DNA of 64,000 nt from positions 9,548,001 through 9,612,000 of the forward strand of contig OZ017797.1 of the NCBI GenBank assembly GCA_963969395.1, given 5' to 3'. A program made the translations under genes and the position numbers. Positions 47,859-59,547 of the stretch are shown here, piece after piece (the first letter of the stretch is position 1; every line of letters begins with the position of its first letter). The notes under the pieces were generated by a model. It was not told the origin of the DNA, did not search any database, and worked only from the letters and a program-made list of their open reading frames with translations. This DNA comes from Pseudoscleropodium purum (Eukaryota; Streptophyta; Bryopsida; Hypnales; Brachytheciaceae).

Positions 47859-50800
47859 TTACTGTCCTGCGAACGTCTCATTGGGTCGAAACTCTCGCTG
47901 ACTTGAGGTTGTCGCTGTGACTTCCTCCTCCTCAACAACAACAACAGCAGCAGCTCCTTCCCCTAACCCTTGGATTTTCGCTTCCTGCCGTGAAAGAAAA
48001 ACATCAACAAAGTAAAAAGAAACATGAGAATTGCAAGCAGGGGCGAAATTTCAAGAACTTTTTCCAGATGCTCTGGCCTATGACCTTTCCAGATCCTAGT
48101 TGTTTTTAGGGTTTTGAGGAATTGAATTTGGTGCTGTGAAACACGCCAATTTTGAATGAGTGAAGACTGTTTTACATGTTGATTAGAATTGCGGGATCAA
48201 GTTTGAAGCAGTGCGTGCGTATGTACCTTCGTTGGTGAGTTAAGTGGAACCCCATTTGGTTCGTGGTCGTAGTAGTCTGCTGCATCAAGCTGCTGTAAGT
48301 GCTCACTTTTGAAGATTCGAGGCAGAACGTACTGCCGCGCAGGGACCAGAAGCATGATTAAGATGGGGAACATAACTCCGCCTATGGGAATCCACGTACA
48401 TGCGAAGCAACTCAACATGTAGAGCAACTGCAATAGAGTGAAGGACGTAATGACTTTGAATGGCACTGCTTGCACAAACATCAGATGCTTGGATTCCTGT
48501 GTCCTGGAATCAAAAAGCCCACCAACCGTCCATCTTAGCAGGGTAATGGAAATAATACCCTAAAATTATTTTCCTCACTCTTGTTGGAAAACAGTCTTAT
48601 TAGCATATGATTGCATTTAGCAGGAGCTAATCGGGATTCGGAAGTGAAAATCATGTCGTGATTCAGCTAATAACCATTAAGCGTGATGACTAGTCCAATC
48701 AAGTTGGGGTGGACTCCCTGCTAAATGACTCCCACTTGTATAAGGAAATTATGATGATTGTATACTTGCAAGCTTAAGAGGAATATGGTGTTGCAAATAG
48801 GGTTGAGTAATGACCAGTTGGGTTGACTCTCAAATTGAAAGAAGAAAATATGTTGAGTAGTATAAGAAATAATGGATGTTTGCTTGCAAGCTATATATGC
48901 GTGTCTAATTTCAACCAGGTTGACCTAGTGACCACTGCTAAGTGCTAATCAAGTCTGGTGGACTCAATCCTCAGGTAGTAACAAGCCATAATTTCATCTA
49001 GAATAAGAAATGATGTGTAAGCACTTGGAATGCAAGCTCAATTAGCATGTCCAAGTGTTTTAGCAGGTTGATTCATGGCCATCAAGTTGGAATAAGTTAG
49101 GAAGTGATTTCCACTAAGTTATGTAACAAATAATCAATGTATATCAATACCTATCAAGAATAAAACAAACTTGTACCTACGACTCGGAGCCGTGACAATT
49201 AAACAAAGCCTTTCCCAGAACTGGTTGCCAGGCAAGCTTTCCAGCGCCATGAAGGCAAAGTAGCCCCACAACACGGAGGTGGGAATCCTTTTCAAGACGG
49301 GCATGGCGGCAACGCATCCTCCGACCAAAACGGATTGCAGCAAGTTGCTGAACCGTTGCTCCTTGACCTCGACAGGGAGAAGCGAGTCCACATCCCGCTC
49401 GGGGTCAAAGCCCACGTCCTTGATGGCACTCCCAGCAGAATCAGAAGAAGCGGCTGCGGTGCTGAACTGAAAGTCCTTGAGCAACACTCGAGATGACGAA
49501 CAGGAGTAGGGGAGAGGGGACTCGGTCAAGCGATACTCGTCTTGCAAGTCGGTATAGAGCTTTGCGACGGACACATTTTGCTTTACGCTGCTCTTTGCTC
49601 GCTTCACCAGCTTGCTCCGCACCAGCTGCGACATACAAACACAAGAATCTCAGTTGTTGAATCGGAGGAATTCCACAAGTTCTGAATTAGTTGCTTTTCA
49701 GAGTGTACCGTGTCCTGAAATGAAAATTTACAGTGGTTCTAGTCTTGTGCGGACGAATGTCACAACTTTTTGGCACCAGATCGCTCCAATGTAACAAAAT
49801 CGATGATTGATGGAAGCGACAGGAGAAGCTCATGCTTTCCGTATCAATTCTTAGTTTCCACCTCTACAAAAAGGAACTCCCAATGAATTTCTGTAACCAA
49901 ATTGAGAAGGAAGACACGAGATGCTTTGAAAATTTCACCTCTTTTTTCAATGTGGCCAGTGCCTTTGTGTGCATAGGTGACTGGGGTATGACTCCATGAG
50001 ATGGTGGAAGGCCGAGCAGTCCACACATTAGAACCTGTAGAATCAACCCACTCTATCAGAAATATATTCTTTATATTACTAGACTGAGTGAAGAAATGAT
50101 TGTATACGTTGTTAAATAGTAATTTATTAGATAAACAAAAACTCTTATGAACTCCTCAAAACTACGTATAAAAACATGAGAGACGAATATGGTTTCTTGG
50201 TTCTTTAGAGGTTAATAAATTGTCCACCTCAAACATACAGTTGCTATTGCTTTTAAACACTCGAACGACTTAATTTTGGCACGCCAAAATTTGATATTAT
50301 AACAATTATGACCATCTGTCTTAGATTTTGGACGCCAGTTAACCAAAATGTGTGGTACTCTGAAATGCAACAATTTAACAAATACCAACAGGTTCAAAAA
50401 CTATTTCAAATTGCAAATATCTTGGACATGATTTCTTAGGAGATGGGGAATTTCTACCATCCCTCCCACAATCAGGAGATCATAATGAAACGCCGGGGGT
50501 TTTCGTAAGTTGAATTCTTCCTGTTGAGCCAATTGGGAAGACACACTGTGGTCGAAAAAGTAAAGCACAGCAATCATAAGAGCTGGAAGCACTGCCGCAA
50601 GTATATAGATAGCTGGAATTTTATACATATCCTGAAAGTACCCATTACAGAAGAATTAGAAATTAGCTTTTCGTATTCTACAGAAACTGATCGAGAGCTT
50701 CGGATATCATTCATCTTTGCATATATTGTTTGTTTGTCGCAGTTAGTAGCTCAAAATGGACTTGTAAAATCTTCAAGAGCAGGAAGACTCTCTAATAATA

Positions 50801-53639
50801 ATAGGATACTAAACAACCGGAAGAGGATCGGGAGGTTCAAGACCATTATTAGACATGACCCTCTCTTTCAAACTAGGTCAAGATCGTTCAATCTTAGAGA
50901 TTTATAATTCTCTCAAAGATTGTTGGCAATGACTGTACACCCTCTTCTTTTGATTCCGATTGCAATGGAATGACATGTCACTGTTCATTGAAACGAGGAC
51001 TTGGGCATTTCAAAATCTTACTTGGATGATTGTCCAATGAGTAGTAGCCTGAACCGACCATGGGTTTGGGCTGAACAAGCGCCGTGGTATTCCGTGAGGA
51101 ATAGAAGCGTGTGGCGCATACGAGACCAGTGTCCACACGACCACGAGGAGAGGAACGCCGTAGTCTGCAATAAATCCTCGGATCAAACCTGGACATGATC
51201 GACGGGGCAATGCGAAATTGGTCAAGCTCGTTGCTTACTATGAGAAAGAAATCATGAAACAAGTGAGTTTTTAAAATAAATGAAGTTGTTAAGTTGTTTA
51301 GGGAAATTATTAACACATCATTCATCAAAAAAAATTCTCGGTAACTCAGCGGGGAATGTCTCAGGACCCTTTTCTTAAAATTTTGGGTATGAATGACTCT
51401 TACTATTGATGTTACTCAAAGGAATCTAGATTGTTTTTTGCAAGGGTGTTTGTTTGTCAAAATTGAAGGGCATCATCTTACTTGACCCATATCGCCAAGA
51501 CCTCGCTCTTCTGCTCTTGATGGAGGTCCAAAGAAGTCCAAATGTGAGAACAAGTCCAAACATGCCATTCCCAAATCGCCACGGCAGCTGGAACTGCTCC
51601 AGAGATGGGTCCTCCCGTTCCGGAGTTCCAAACTCATAAACAACACCCTGATAATATTCAATTCATTCAATAGAACATTAATATAACAAAGCAAAGCAGC
51701 TCCTGATGATGTTTCTCACAGTCAGTCAACTCCAGGATGCAAAATATTTTTCCATTGTTGAATTTATTTTAAGAATCATTCATCCCACCTAACCCCAAAT
51801 TTACATCCGTATTGTTATGGGGAAAATCCAGAACCTTTTGGCTGTGGTTATAACATTATTAACGAGTGCAATTGAGGTGTTTTTGATGAACAACAAACCT
51901 TGACTGATTGTTGAATGAACAGCACAGCAATGAGGATTCCGAAAAGCTCCCCAGACACCCTCGTGAATCTGTTGATCAAAGAACAAGCTCCAAGTCCAGC
52001 AAGAATAAAGAGCAACGCGGCTGCCCACACGCACACCCTGCAACCATGGCCAAGAATCAAATTGGTGGTCAAGCAACATGAGGGTCGAATTTGGCGTAAA
52101 TTTAAAGTAATTTTTGTTCAAAAAATGTCAAAGGTCATCTTGTGATATAATCATGCTCTGTGTCAAATGCCTGGCTACCCACGTCTACACGTTTCTGCAT
52201 TGTTTGATTATACTCCCTGCGTCCCAAAATGAATTTCCGGATGCTCAAATATAATCATCTTTGTTCTTCAAGATTCAATGAATGGATAACAACCTTGACA
52301 TAATGTTATTTTCAGCCTTAATCTTGAGCATTTTGTTCAACTGGAAGATCATTTCGGGACGGGACGGAGGGAGTATCTCGTAACATAAGCTTTTGGGTAG
52401 GCAGCAGTAGAAGAAACATTGCACCTCAGTCTACAGAAATGGGCTCCGTGATAAGGTTTGGAAACACCACATACCATGCCGCCCAAGCGAGAAAAAGCTC
52501 GGGTCCCATTCCGGACCTGGCCTTGGCAAAGTGGAACAAGAACACGTACACCAAAGAAGTGGGCTCCGACACTCCTACAACCAGCAGAGGTTGGCCTCCG
52601 ATTATCGACTGCACAATTCCACAGATGGCGGTGGACGTCAATGTCTGCACTGCTGTTATCGCTCCATCTGTAATTACAACATCACAGCAAAAAATTCAAG
52701 ACATAAGCAGAATTTCAATGAAATCAGCAAATTTTTTAACACAATTGCACTCCAAATTTGAATCTATCATTACTTTTCCGAGTTCATTATCTAGGCTAAA
52801 AAACAAAAACACCTTTGCATTGAACTAGAGTTATTATAAAGCATACTTGTATCTCTCTCCAGCTGCTCTCCGAAGGTGATCACAGGAAGAGCTGATGCAA
52901 AGAATATGTACGCAGTTGGGGCCAGAATCCTGCAAAATCACAGAACCACTTGATCAGAAACTAAGATTAAAAAAACGATATTAATATAAAAGAGAATATG
53001 ATCTATACTCGACAGATATTCATCTCTTCCAGTACACGTGGTTTGATTTCAATTATAATTACTTTCAAGATATATGCAAGCATGACTTAGCAAAAACTCT
53101 ATGGTTCCTGATGTTTGAATGGAAATGGGATTGTCTACCATTCCTCCAATTATAGCAGTCTACAGCCCCTTTTTGAAAAATTGCATGACAAATTCATACA
53201 GCAAGCGAGAAAAGTTTAATTGATCTCAGCAGACATGACTCTTGTACTCCCCACAGCTCTATAACAGTAACCTCCCAATGAAAGCAAACTCCTACTGATA
53301 ATTCAGTGATTAATATTCTTCTGGCTACCGAAAGCTCGTGTCACCTACTTCGTAAGCAGATAAAAAGCATTGCTTTCATAATAATAATTACATAAAAAGG
53401 CTGAAAGTGATGCAAAACTAGTCTAATTTGAATCCTCCTCCATTGAGTAAGCTCAGAACATGTGCGTTAAAATCAAAACCACAGCCTGGAAAGTTCAGCC
53501 AGACGAGCAGGAATAATGGCAATGAAGAAACCAACCTGTAGCCCGAGTTGAAGCCCGCAATCCAGTCGTGCTTGTAACAGGCGACGCGCGCTTTGAAATC
53601 GTCCCGAATGCCACCCGCGGCCACAATTGGCTTCCCCAT
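47859..53639 (-). CDS. BOR1-like: Boron (borate) efflux transporter, BOR1-like, 11 exons, 659 aa
   Basis: Exports boric acid/borate across the plasma membrane for xylem loading; it belongs to the SLC4-like anion exchanger family. Coding exons in order: 53536-53639, 52847-52929, 52475-52667, 51899-52037, 51482-51647, 51022-51188, 50458-50631, 49939-50034, 49171-49625, 48227-48503, 47859-47984. They sum to 1980 bp; every intron is GT-AG and phases agree. Family landmarks: SIIGGQPLL around 83-91, IADYGVP 235-241, [14 protein letters not shown] 310-313 (Asp311 aligns with an Asp known to matter in Arabidopsis BOR1), [25 protein letters not shown] from 456. Roughly a dozen hydrophobic segments lie at about 36-580, with a long cytosolic loop at about 372-455. 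Of the three tyrosine trafficking signals of Arabidopsis BOR1, the position of Tyr373 is Lys, while Tyr398 (YTDL) and Tyr405 remain. Lys591 aligns with the ubiquitin-acceptor Lys590. The start at 53639 matches the Arabidopsis N-terminal length; an in-frame ATG at 53666 would add nine residues. The C-terminal tail is short and Glu-rich, so the protein is about 45 residues shorter than BOR1. Confidence 0.97.
48504..49170 (-). repeat. Intron 9 of the transporter, containing diverged tandem repeats
   Basis: This 667-bp intron is the longest. It holds three to four degenerate copies of a 120-150-bp unit, marked by forms of GTATAAGAAATAATGGATG, TTGCTTGCAAGCT, GGTTGACTAGTGACCA and TAATCAAGTTGG (near 48700-49110). 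Confidence 0.6.
52213..52373. mobile_element. Stowaway MITE in intron 3 of the transporter
   Basis: A 161-bp element between TA dinucleotides (52211-52212 and 52374-52375). The inverted ends are CTCCCTGCGTCCCAAAATGA and CTCCCTCCGTCCCGTCCCGA. CTCCCTCCGTCCC is the established Stowaway consensus (Tc1/mariner superfamily, TA target). It lies within intron 3 (52038-52474) and does not touch the splice sites. Confidence 0.95.
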
Positions 53640-54025
53640 GGCCACTGTCCCCGGCCCGTGACGCATCAAATCCCGCAACCAGGAGCCAGGGATCGTTACA
53701 ATGAAACCCAGCAATTAAGCACGACGAAGCTGCTACATGCATGCACATAACGTTGGCCAATTATAACCACCCCAGCCTCTTTCTATAGAAAATCCTCGTG
53801 CTAGGATTGTGTTGGAGCCTGTTGGTGGCGGTACATTCGCAGTACTCGCGCGCGAGTCTGTCATGTGGGCGACGATGCAAATCTTGCACGGTCCCTTCCG
53901 AATCAATGTGTGAGCTTGAGCCTGGTCCCCATGAAATTACAGCCTCCCTTCCTCCCAAGTCCCAATTCTCGCCGGCCATGCGTTTTTCAATCAACTCGTA
54001 TTAATATATGTATGCGTTTTTCAAT
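53640..54025 (-). promoter_or_regulatory. Upstream region of the boron transporter with several upstream ATGs
   Basis: The start codon sits in a favourable context (GTGGCCATGG). Upstream on the minus strand are ATGs near 53748, 53742 and 53738. The last is followed directly by TAG, an ATG-stop at 53738-53733. A TATATTAA motif near 54000-54008 could be a TATA box, putting the transcript start near 53975 and making these upstream ATGs part of the leader. A weaker TTATAA near 53761 would place the start downstream of them. GCGTTTTTCAAT is repeated at 53981 and 54014. Confidence 0.45.
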
Positions 54026-56123
54026 ATGTACGCAATGAGCCTCGTTCTCACGCCCGACCTCCCTTGCTTGTGCTTACATTGTCAGTTTTGTTAGATTTTG
54101 CGCAGTTTTGACACCCAAAAATTGCGACATTCATCTACGCCAAGCTCTAAAAAAACTACGGCAGGTCGCATGTTCTGAAAGGTGCCGAAGAAATGGAATA
54201 CCGCAAATTCTACAACTTCCATCGATCTCTTACTGATCACCGAACTTAATTAACCAGTTGAGACATTCTAACAATTGAACCAGGCTGAACTCCGTGGACC
54301 CAAATCTCTACAGTAGAGACACCCACTGTTCGATCTTCTGCCGCTACTACAAGCACGTGTCAAGTGATTACTAAGTTGGTGATTCATGCTTTGGGGTATC
54401 AGGAGAAGAAAACTTTGACTGTCGCTGCATGAACGGGACTGTTGCACCGTGATCCATCAATTAGCGTGTTTTTTGCAAGAAATGATTTAGATTTTGGCCA
54501 TGATTGAAAGTTGCCAAAGTTTGGCAATTTTCAATCGCTATTTTTATCAACTGTTTGCCTAAGATTTTTACAAATTTAAGAGGGTAAATGGCAATGTCAC
54601 TTCACTACCATGTAACTAGCTGAAATTTTTGTTGGAAATCCATGGCCACTCTTCATGCACTTATCTGTCTCCAATTTAGTACCTTCCTGAAGTTAAAAGG
54701 TGACCCATCTTCATGCTCACAGCGCAATTTTTATTTTGAGTACAACAAAGGTTCCACCACTTTAGTGCCCTCTAGGGTAGTTAAATTAGTGGCTTCAATT
54801 TTGGCTTCAATCTGTAGATGGGCAAAGCTCAAGAGAATCTAAAACAATCCAGTGCACTATTCATGGATTTGAAGGAAGTACTAATCTGGATGCATGATTT
54901 GTCATGATTTTCAGAATTTTCTGGTGTGGGTTACACTATGGTTACAACAAAAAAAAATTTACATTGGCACAATTTGCAGTGCCTAAATTATGAGATTCAA
55001 CTGCACAACACTCTAAAAACTAGGACTAATACAGATTAATTTTTGTTTGAGAGTTCCTGATTTTTTTAACTGCAGAAGGTGTGTCTGAATTCCACCCAAT
55101 TGATGTTTCATTCACAGCCAATTCCTAATGCAATTCAGTTGCGAGTTCATGTATTATAACATCATCATATTGAGCTCCAGTCATCATCATATTGACTTCA
55201 ATCTGAGTTCATGTTTCCTTGTATTCAATTCCTGGGGTCTTCAGGGAGGACTCATGTTATGTACTATGGAATTCAAATCAGGAATTTCTTGTGCAAATTT
55301 TAGTACAAGTGGCAGAGGCATGAGGCACTCATAACATTATTAATCTGCACATCCTTTGCCATTGGTACCCAATTTTTCTTCTCAAATAATGACCGGCTAC
55401 TTGTAGATTATGACATGAGTAGAAAGGAGGTCTTTTCTGGCATCAAGCAGCAAGCAATAGCCGGATTATGGCACTCCTAGAAAGTAGTCTACTCTTAAAG
55501 CAACCATTCAAGGCTACCTAACTCATTATTGACAATTATAGATATTTCAAGGAGTAGTCCTTCTACAACGAAGAGAACTTAGATGATTTATTTTTCATTG
55601 AATTTGTTGGTGCAAACTGATCAAGAAATGATCATTTGTGTAATTTTTGGTGAATTTTTGGAGAATGGAGAAGGGGCTTTAGGCCATCACTTAAGATCTT
55701 TGCATCTTAAAATGATGTGAAAAAAATTATACACCAAATTCATAATGAAATGTAGTTGCAGGAAAAAAATCAGAGTTTTTGGAGTACTTTTGAGCATTCC
55801 TATTTCAATATATGTATAAAGATTGACTTACTAAACATCTTTCATTAGTCTTGTTGACAATGGCATGTTTTCAAAAATTATGCAATTTTGTCAATTTTTT
55901 TTCATAAGAAAGCTATATGAGTCTTCTTTCATTTCAACAATGGCAATCATCAAAATAATTTCACATGAATGAAGAATTTTACTTGTTATAAGAGCTAGTA
56001 AAAAAAACAAGAGCTATACTCACTCCACACCACACCTGGTCCTTTAGGGATTAAAAAAGTCAAAAGGTTCTCTATAGTAAATAGTTAGAGACAAAATACT
56101 CTACAATTGTTGCATTCTAAGCC
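54026..56123. other. Intergenic, no gene seen
   Basis: GC falls gradually away from the transporter gene. GTCCTTTAGGGATTAA near 56041-56055 looks like one end of a TTAA-type element, but no partner end was found. ORFs of 66-68 codons are unrecognised. Confidence 0.5.
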
Positions 56124-56127
56124 TTAA

Positions 56128-56347
56128 CCCTTGAATGACGGACTTGTTACGATGGAAATCATCTATTTTGGTACTATGTGGATTGTTGACTTAAAAAAGG
56201 CAAAAGTACTCATTGGGAGTCAAACTATTGTAGAAGATGTTTTCTTTTCACACAAAATTGGAAGGATGAATAGTTGCATTCATGTCCTATATGGAGAGAT
56301 TCTTTGTCATTCATTGACCAGAAAACGTCCACTACATTGTTTGTGGG
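56128..56347. mobile_element. Small TTAA-type element, 220 bp
   Basis: Lies between TTAA (56124-56127) and TTAA (56348-56351) with ends starting CCC (CCCTTGAATGA and complement of CCCACAAACAATG). It is homologous along its length to the split element at 59548-60315 (ATGGAAATCATC, TTTGTCATTCATT, ACATTGTTT blocks). The ORF through it carries no known domain. Confidence 0.65.
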
Positions 56348-56603
56348 TTAAATAAAAAAGAGATTGCAATATGCTACACTTGACTCAAGTATTCTATTTA
56401 GCTAAGACACTCATGTTACATTAGAAAATAATTTAATGTCTTAATAATGGCAATAGATCATCAAAATTTGACCATAAAAGATGCAAATTTGTATTACCCA
56501 CAATATGTTGTATGATTTACCATTAGATCAAAATTTAATAGTCAGTTTTATATCTTTATTGCAATAAACTATACCTAGTACCTCTATAGTCAACATATAC
56601 AAA

Positions 56604-56870
56604 TAAAGTAGGTACCCCAAATTGCAATTTTTTGCTATTGAACCTAGTTACTATTATTAGATTCTTCAAATTTTTATATTTTTCTTGGCAAGTGAAAGGA
56701 GGTTCCAATGTACCAATGAATGCAATATTTGAATACCATATTCAAAAGTTATCAAGGATCAAACTTTTATTGGTAGACATTCTAACGTCATTTTTTCAAC
56801 CTATTTACATATATACTGATTTTGGAAATGTACACATAGTGATGATGGTGATCTAAAGTAGGGTGCAAAA
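56604..56870 (+). pseudogene. Relic of unknown protein-derived repeat, copy 2
   Basis: Begins AGGTACCCCAAATTGC and is homologous to the minus strand of 58945-59544 and to 42592-42812. In the shared frame it reads FLASERRFQCTNECNI then a stop; a neighbouring frame gives IYIYTDFGNVHIV. Stops and shifts show it is dead. Family unknown. Confidence 0.5.
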
Positions 56871-58944
56871 TTGAATATATTCACTTTAGAAAGAAGAATG
56901 CTAGAGGTATGGTAAAGTATGAGAATTTAGCTTGCAAGCTTATTAAATTTGGTTGGATGAATAGAAAGAGGAATGAGTGTGAAGAGAACAACATTTTATG
57001 TATTCAAATCATGGTTTGCACTATTGCATCTAATATGATTTGTCAATGTTACAATGGTTACATTATTTAAGATGAATTTCAAAGCACCAAAATTTTGACA
57101 TTCATTTCCATGTCTATAGATCTCTAAAAAATACAACTAGAAACTATAAATATTGAAGATTGAATTCTTGTGCATGTATTTGGAAAGTGCCAATGTCTTG
57201 AGCACTTTCCATAATAATGAATCTAGCAATAGAATGCCTAATCATTTATCATTTTAATTGGTGTCAATGTCACCTTATATAGAATCCATTAGAACTATAT
57301 AATGATGTGTTTGCACTTGGTATTAAAATTGGTATTAGCAAAGTGAATCTTATCCAAAGGTGCAATTAAATTGAATCTTAACACTAATAGTAAAATCACT
57401 CTTAACACTAATAGAAAACATATCTTAAGCAACTTTGACACTAATAAACAACATATCAAAACAATTCTTCTAAATCACTTTTGATGCTACTAATAACCCG
57501 TGAATGTTTGAGGAGACAAATCTTTGACTTTTGGATGGCAATGGGAGTTTGCTGGAAGATATAGGATAGCTACAAGAAAGGGTGTCCATTTTTTGTAGCA
57601 TTTTGCTAAAAACAGACTTTCTGTGACATAATACTATGACTACTATGAGTACTACAAAATAGAAAAATCTCAATTGTTGATAAAAAAAAAATTGATGGCT
57701 AAGAGTACCGTTTTGAATACTATGAGTACTTGTAAGTACTGAAAAAAATAACACTGTTTGAAAAAAATCCCAGATTGTCACAGAAAATGGATACATTGAG
57801 GCATAAATTAATAATAAATAAAAGATCATGAACCAAAAAAATCTAAAAAATTTCCATTTGTGAGGACTTCATGGTAATTATATTTCATCCAAAAAATTAA
57901 GCCAAAACCATCTTCACTCTTCAAAAGTGTGTATGCAAGGGACCCCTATTTGCATACATGTGGACGCCATAAAATAAGTTTTTTTAAAATTTTTTTTGGT
58001 AGTCACATGAATCTCTAGTGTAGAAATATCCCATACAAATTTTAGCTCTACATCATCAATTATGGATACTCCACAATACTAAAAAACCCTAAACCACAAA
58101 GTGTGACAAATTAGCTAAATTGGAATTTAGTTATAAAAAGTTTTTTGGAAATTTCTGAAAAATAATAATTCACTTCATCAACAAGTTGGTCATCTTCAAT
58201 AAAAAAATTCAAGTACATCGGCTTTATTCTCCAAAAGTTATGGCCAAGCTAAACTATGCAATTCAAAGTGTGATGGAAAATAGGACCACCCTTTCTTGCA
58301 ACTACCCTACAAACCTTTTTTTTTCATCCATTTTTTTGTGTAGTCCATTTGTTCTTTCCACTTATTATGTGTTGAAAATATCATCATGGATGTCTTGCAT
58401 ATTTTTATATGAATTTAGATGTGTGTACCATGGATGACCTTATTGTGTATTTTTTAGCTCCTCGTACTAAATTTGAATTTTAACCATGAAAATGATCTTT
58501 TTGAATTCGATTCCAACTAATGAAATGAAGGAAGTGAAATCTAGTTTTTACTCCAATTTGAAATTTTTGAAAATTCTATAGAAAGAATATTTTTATTGCA
58601 ATTTGAACATTGGGCCCATTACCATTACCATGGTCTAATAAATTTTTATTTATAAAATTTCATAGAAATAGAATTATATTATAATATTCTTTGCTATAAA
58701 TCTATAATACACACTTATGGTAAAAATTTCATATGTTTTGAGCTAATTTTGTATAAGATATTAGTATTTTCAACTTTTCTTCAAAAAATCATAATAATTT
58801 CAAATCATCACCAATAAATCTCAAAATTTTGTAACTTATAGAAGACATGTGCTTTCATCTCTAAAAAGTGAATGAAAATAATTCTCAATCAAAATTATCT
58901 TCTAAATAGAGGAAAAAAAAGAAGAACTATAGACTCTATAAATA
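56871..58944. other. AT-rich spacer, no gene seen
   Basis: The longest ORF (119 codons, minus, 57470-57829) is hydrophobic through AT bias and unrecognised. TAACCCGTGAATGTTTGAGG near 57493 resembles a TTAA-family end without a partner. Confidence 0.5.
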
Positions 58945-59544
58945 AGGTGGGTACACACAAAATAGCACCTTTCCTAAAACCACCATTATCACTATATAAT
59001 CTTCAACATCAATATACAAGTATATTGAAGAAATGATTTTGAAACATCTATTACCAAAAAAACTTTGACCCACTTCATAATTTTTGCATATTGTATTCAA
59101 AATGTTGCATTCTTTGGTACATAAGAACATCTTTTCACTTGCCAACAAGAAAACATGAAAATTTGACCAATCTAGTATAGTGGAACTTCTGTAAGGTAGT
59201 AACCCAAGGGCAAAGGAAGATATTACATTAAAGAGGTTATTCTTTTGGAAAATGATTGATGCAATAATGACATTTGAAGATCTTTTTAGTGGATTGCAAT
59301 TTTGTGGCGTTCCTAGATTGAAGTCACATTCACCAAGGCGACATCTAGATTCCCGATTCAATAGAATTTTTATTTTTTTTACTTATTTTGTACATCTTCA
59401 ATGCGTCTAGACTCTAGGCCTAGGCTAGAATAAATATTAATGTAGAGAAATTGTTGGCTTATAGAAGTTCCCTTCATAGAAATTCTACAGTAATGGCAAT
59501 TGAGCCTGATAGCAAAAAAATAACAACTTAGGAGGTACCCACCT
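58945..59544 (-). mobile_element. TA-flanked element with AGGT ends, 600 bp, carrying a coding relic
   Basis: Flanked by TA (58943-58944 and 59545-59546), with a perfect 10-bp inverted end AGGTGGGTAC. On the minus strand a frame of 141 codons (58936-59361, no ATG at its start) stays open across most of it. It includes CRLGECDFNLGTPQNCNP and FLLASEKMFLCTKECNI, shared in frame with two other copies in this window. The protein family is not recognised; it could be part of a transposase or a captured gene. Confidence 0.6.
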
Positions 59545-59547
59545 TAA

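Noticed and set aside
49171..49180. Alternative 5' splice site CGTAG/GTACAA for exon 9
   Set aside because: It would shorten the protein by two residues relative to the family. The GTTTGT donor gives SRRYK followed by the expected spacing to VPFK.
51473..51482. Alternative 5' splice site GGGTCAAG for exon 5
   Set aside because: With the exon 6 acceptor at 51188 it breaks the reading frame. The GTAAGA donor four to five bases on restores [15 protein letters not shown], which aligns with the family without gaps.
53640..53714. Longer N-terminus of the transporter starting near 53714
   Set aside because: That frame begins with TTG, not ATG, after a stop. The first true in-frame ATG is 53666, and the ATG at 53639 matches the family start and has the better context.
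53761..53994. ORF of 77 codons upstream of the transporter
   Set aside because: It could only matter as an upstream ORF if transcribed. There is no evidence for a separate gene.
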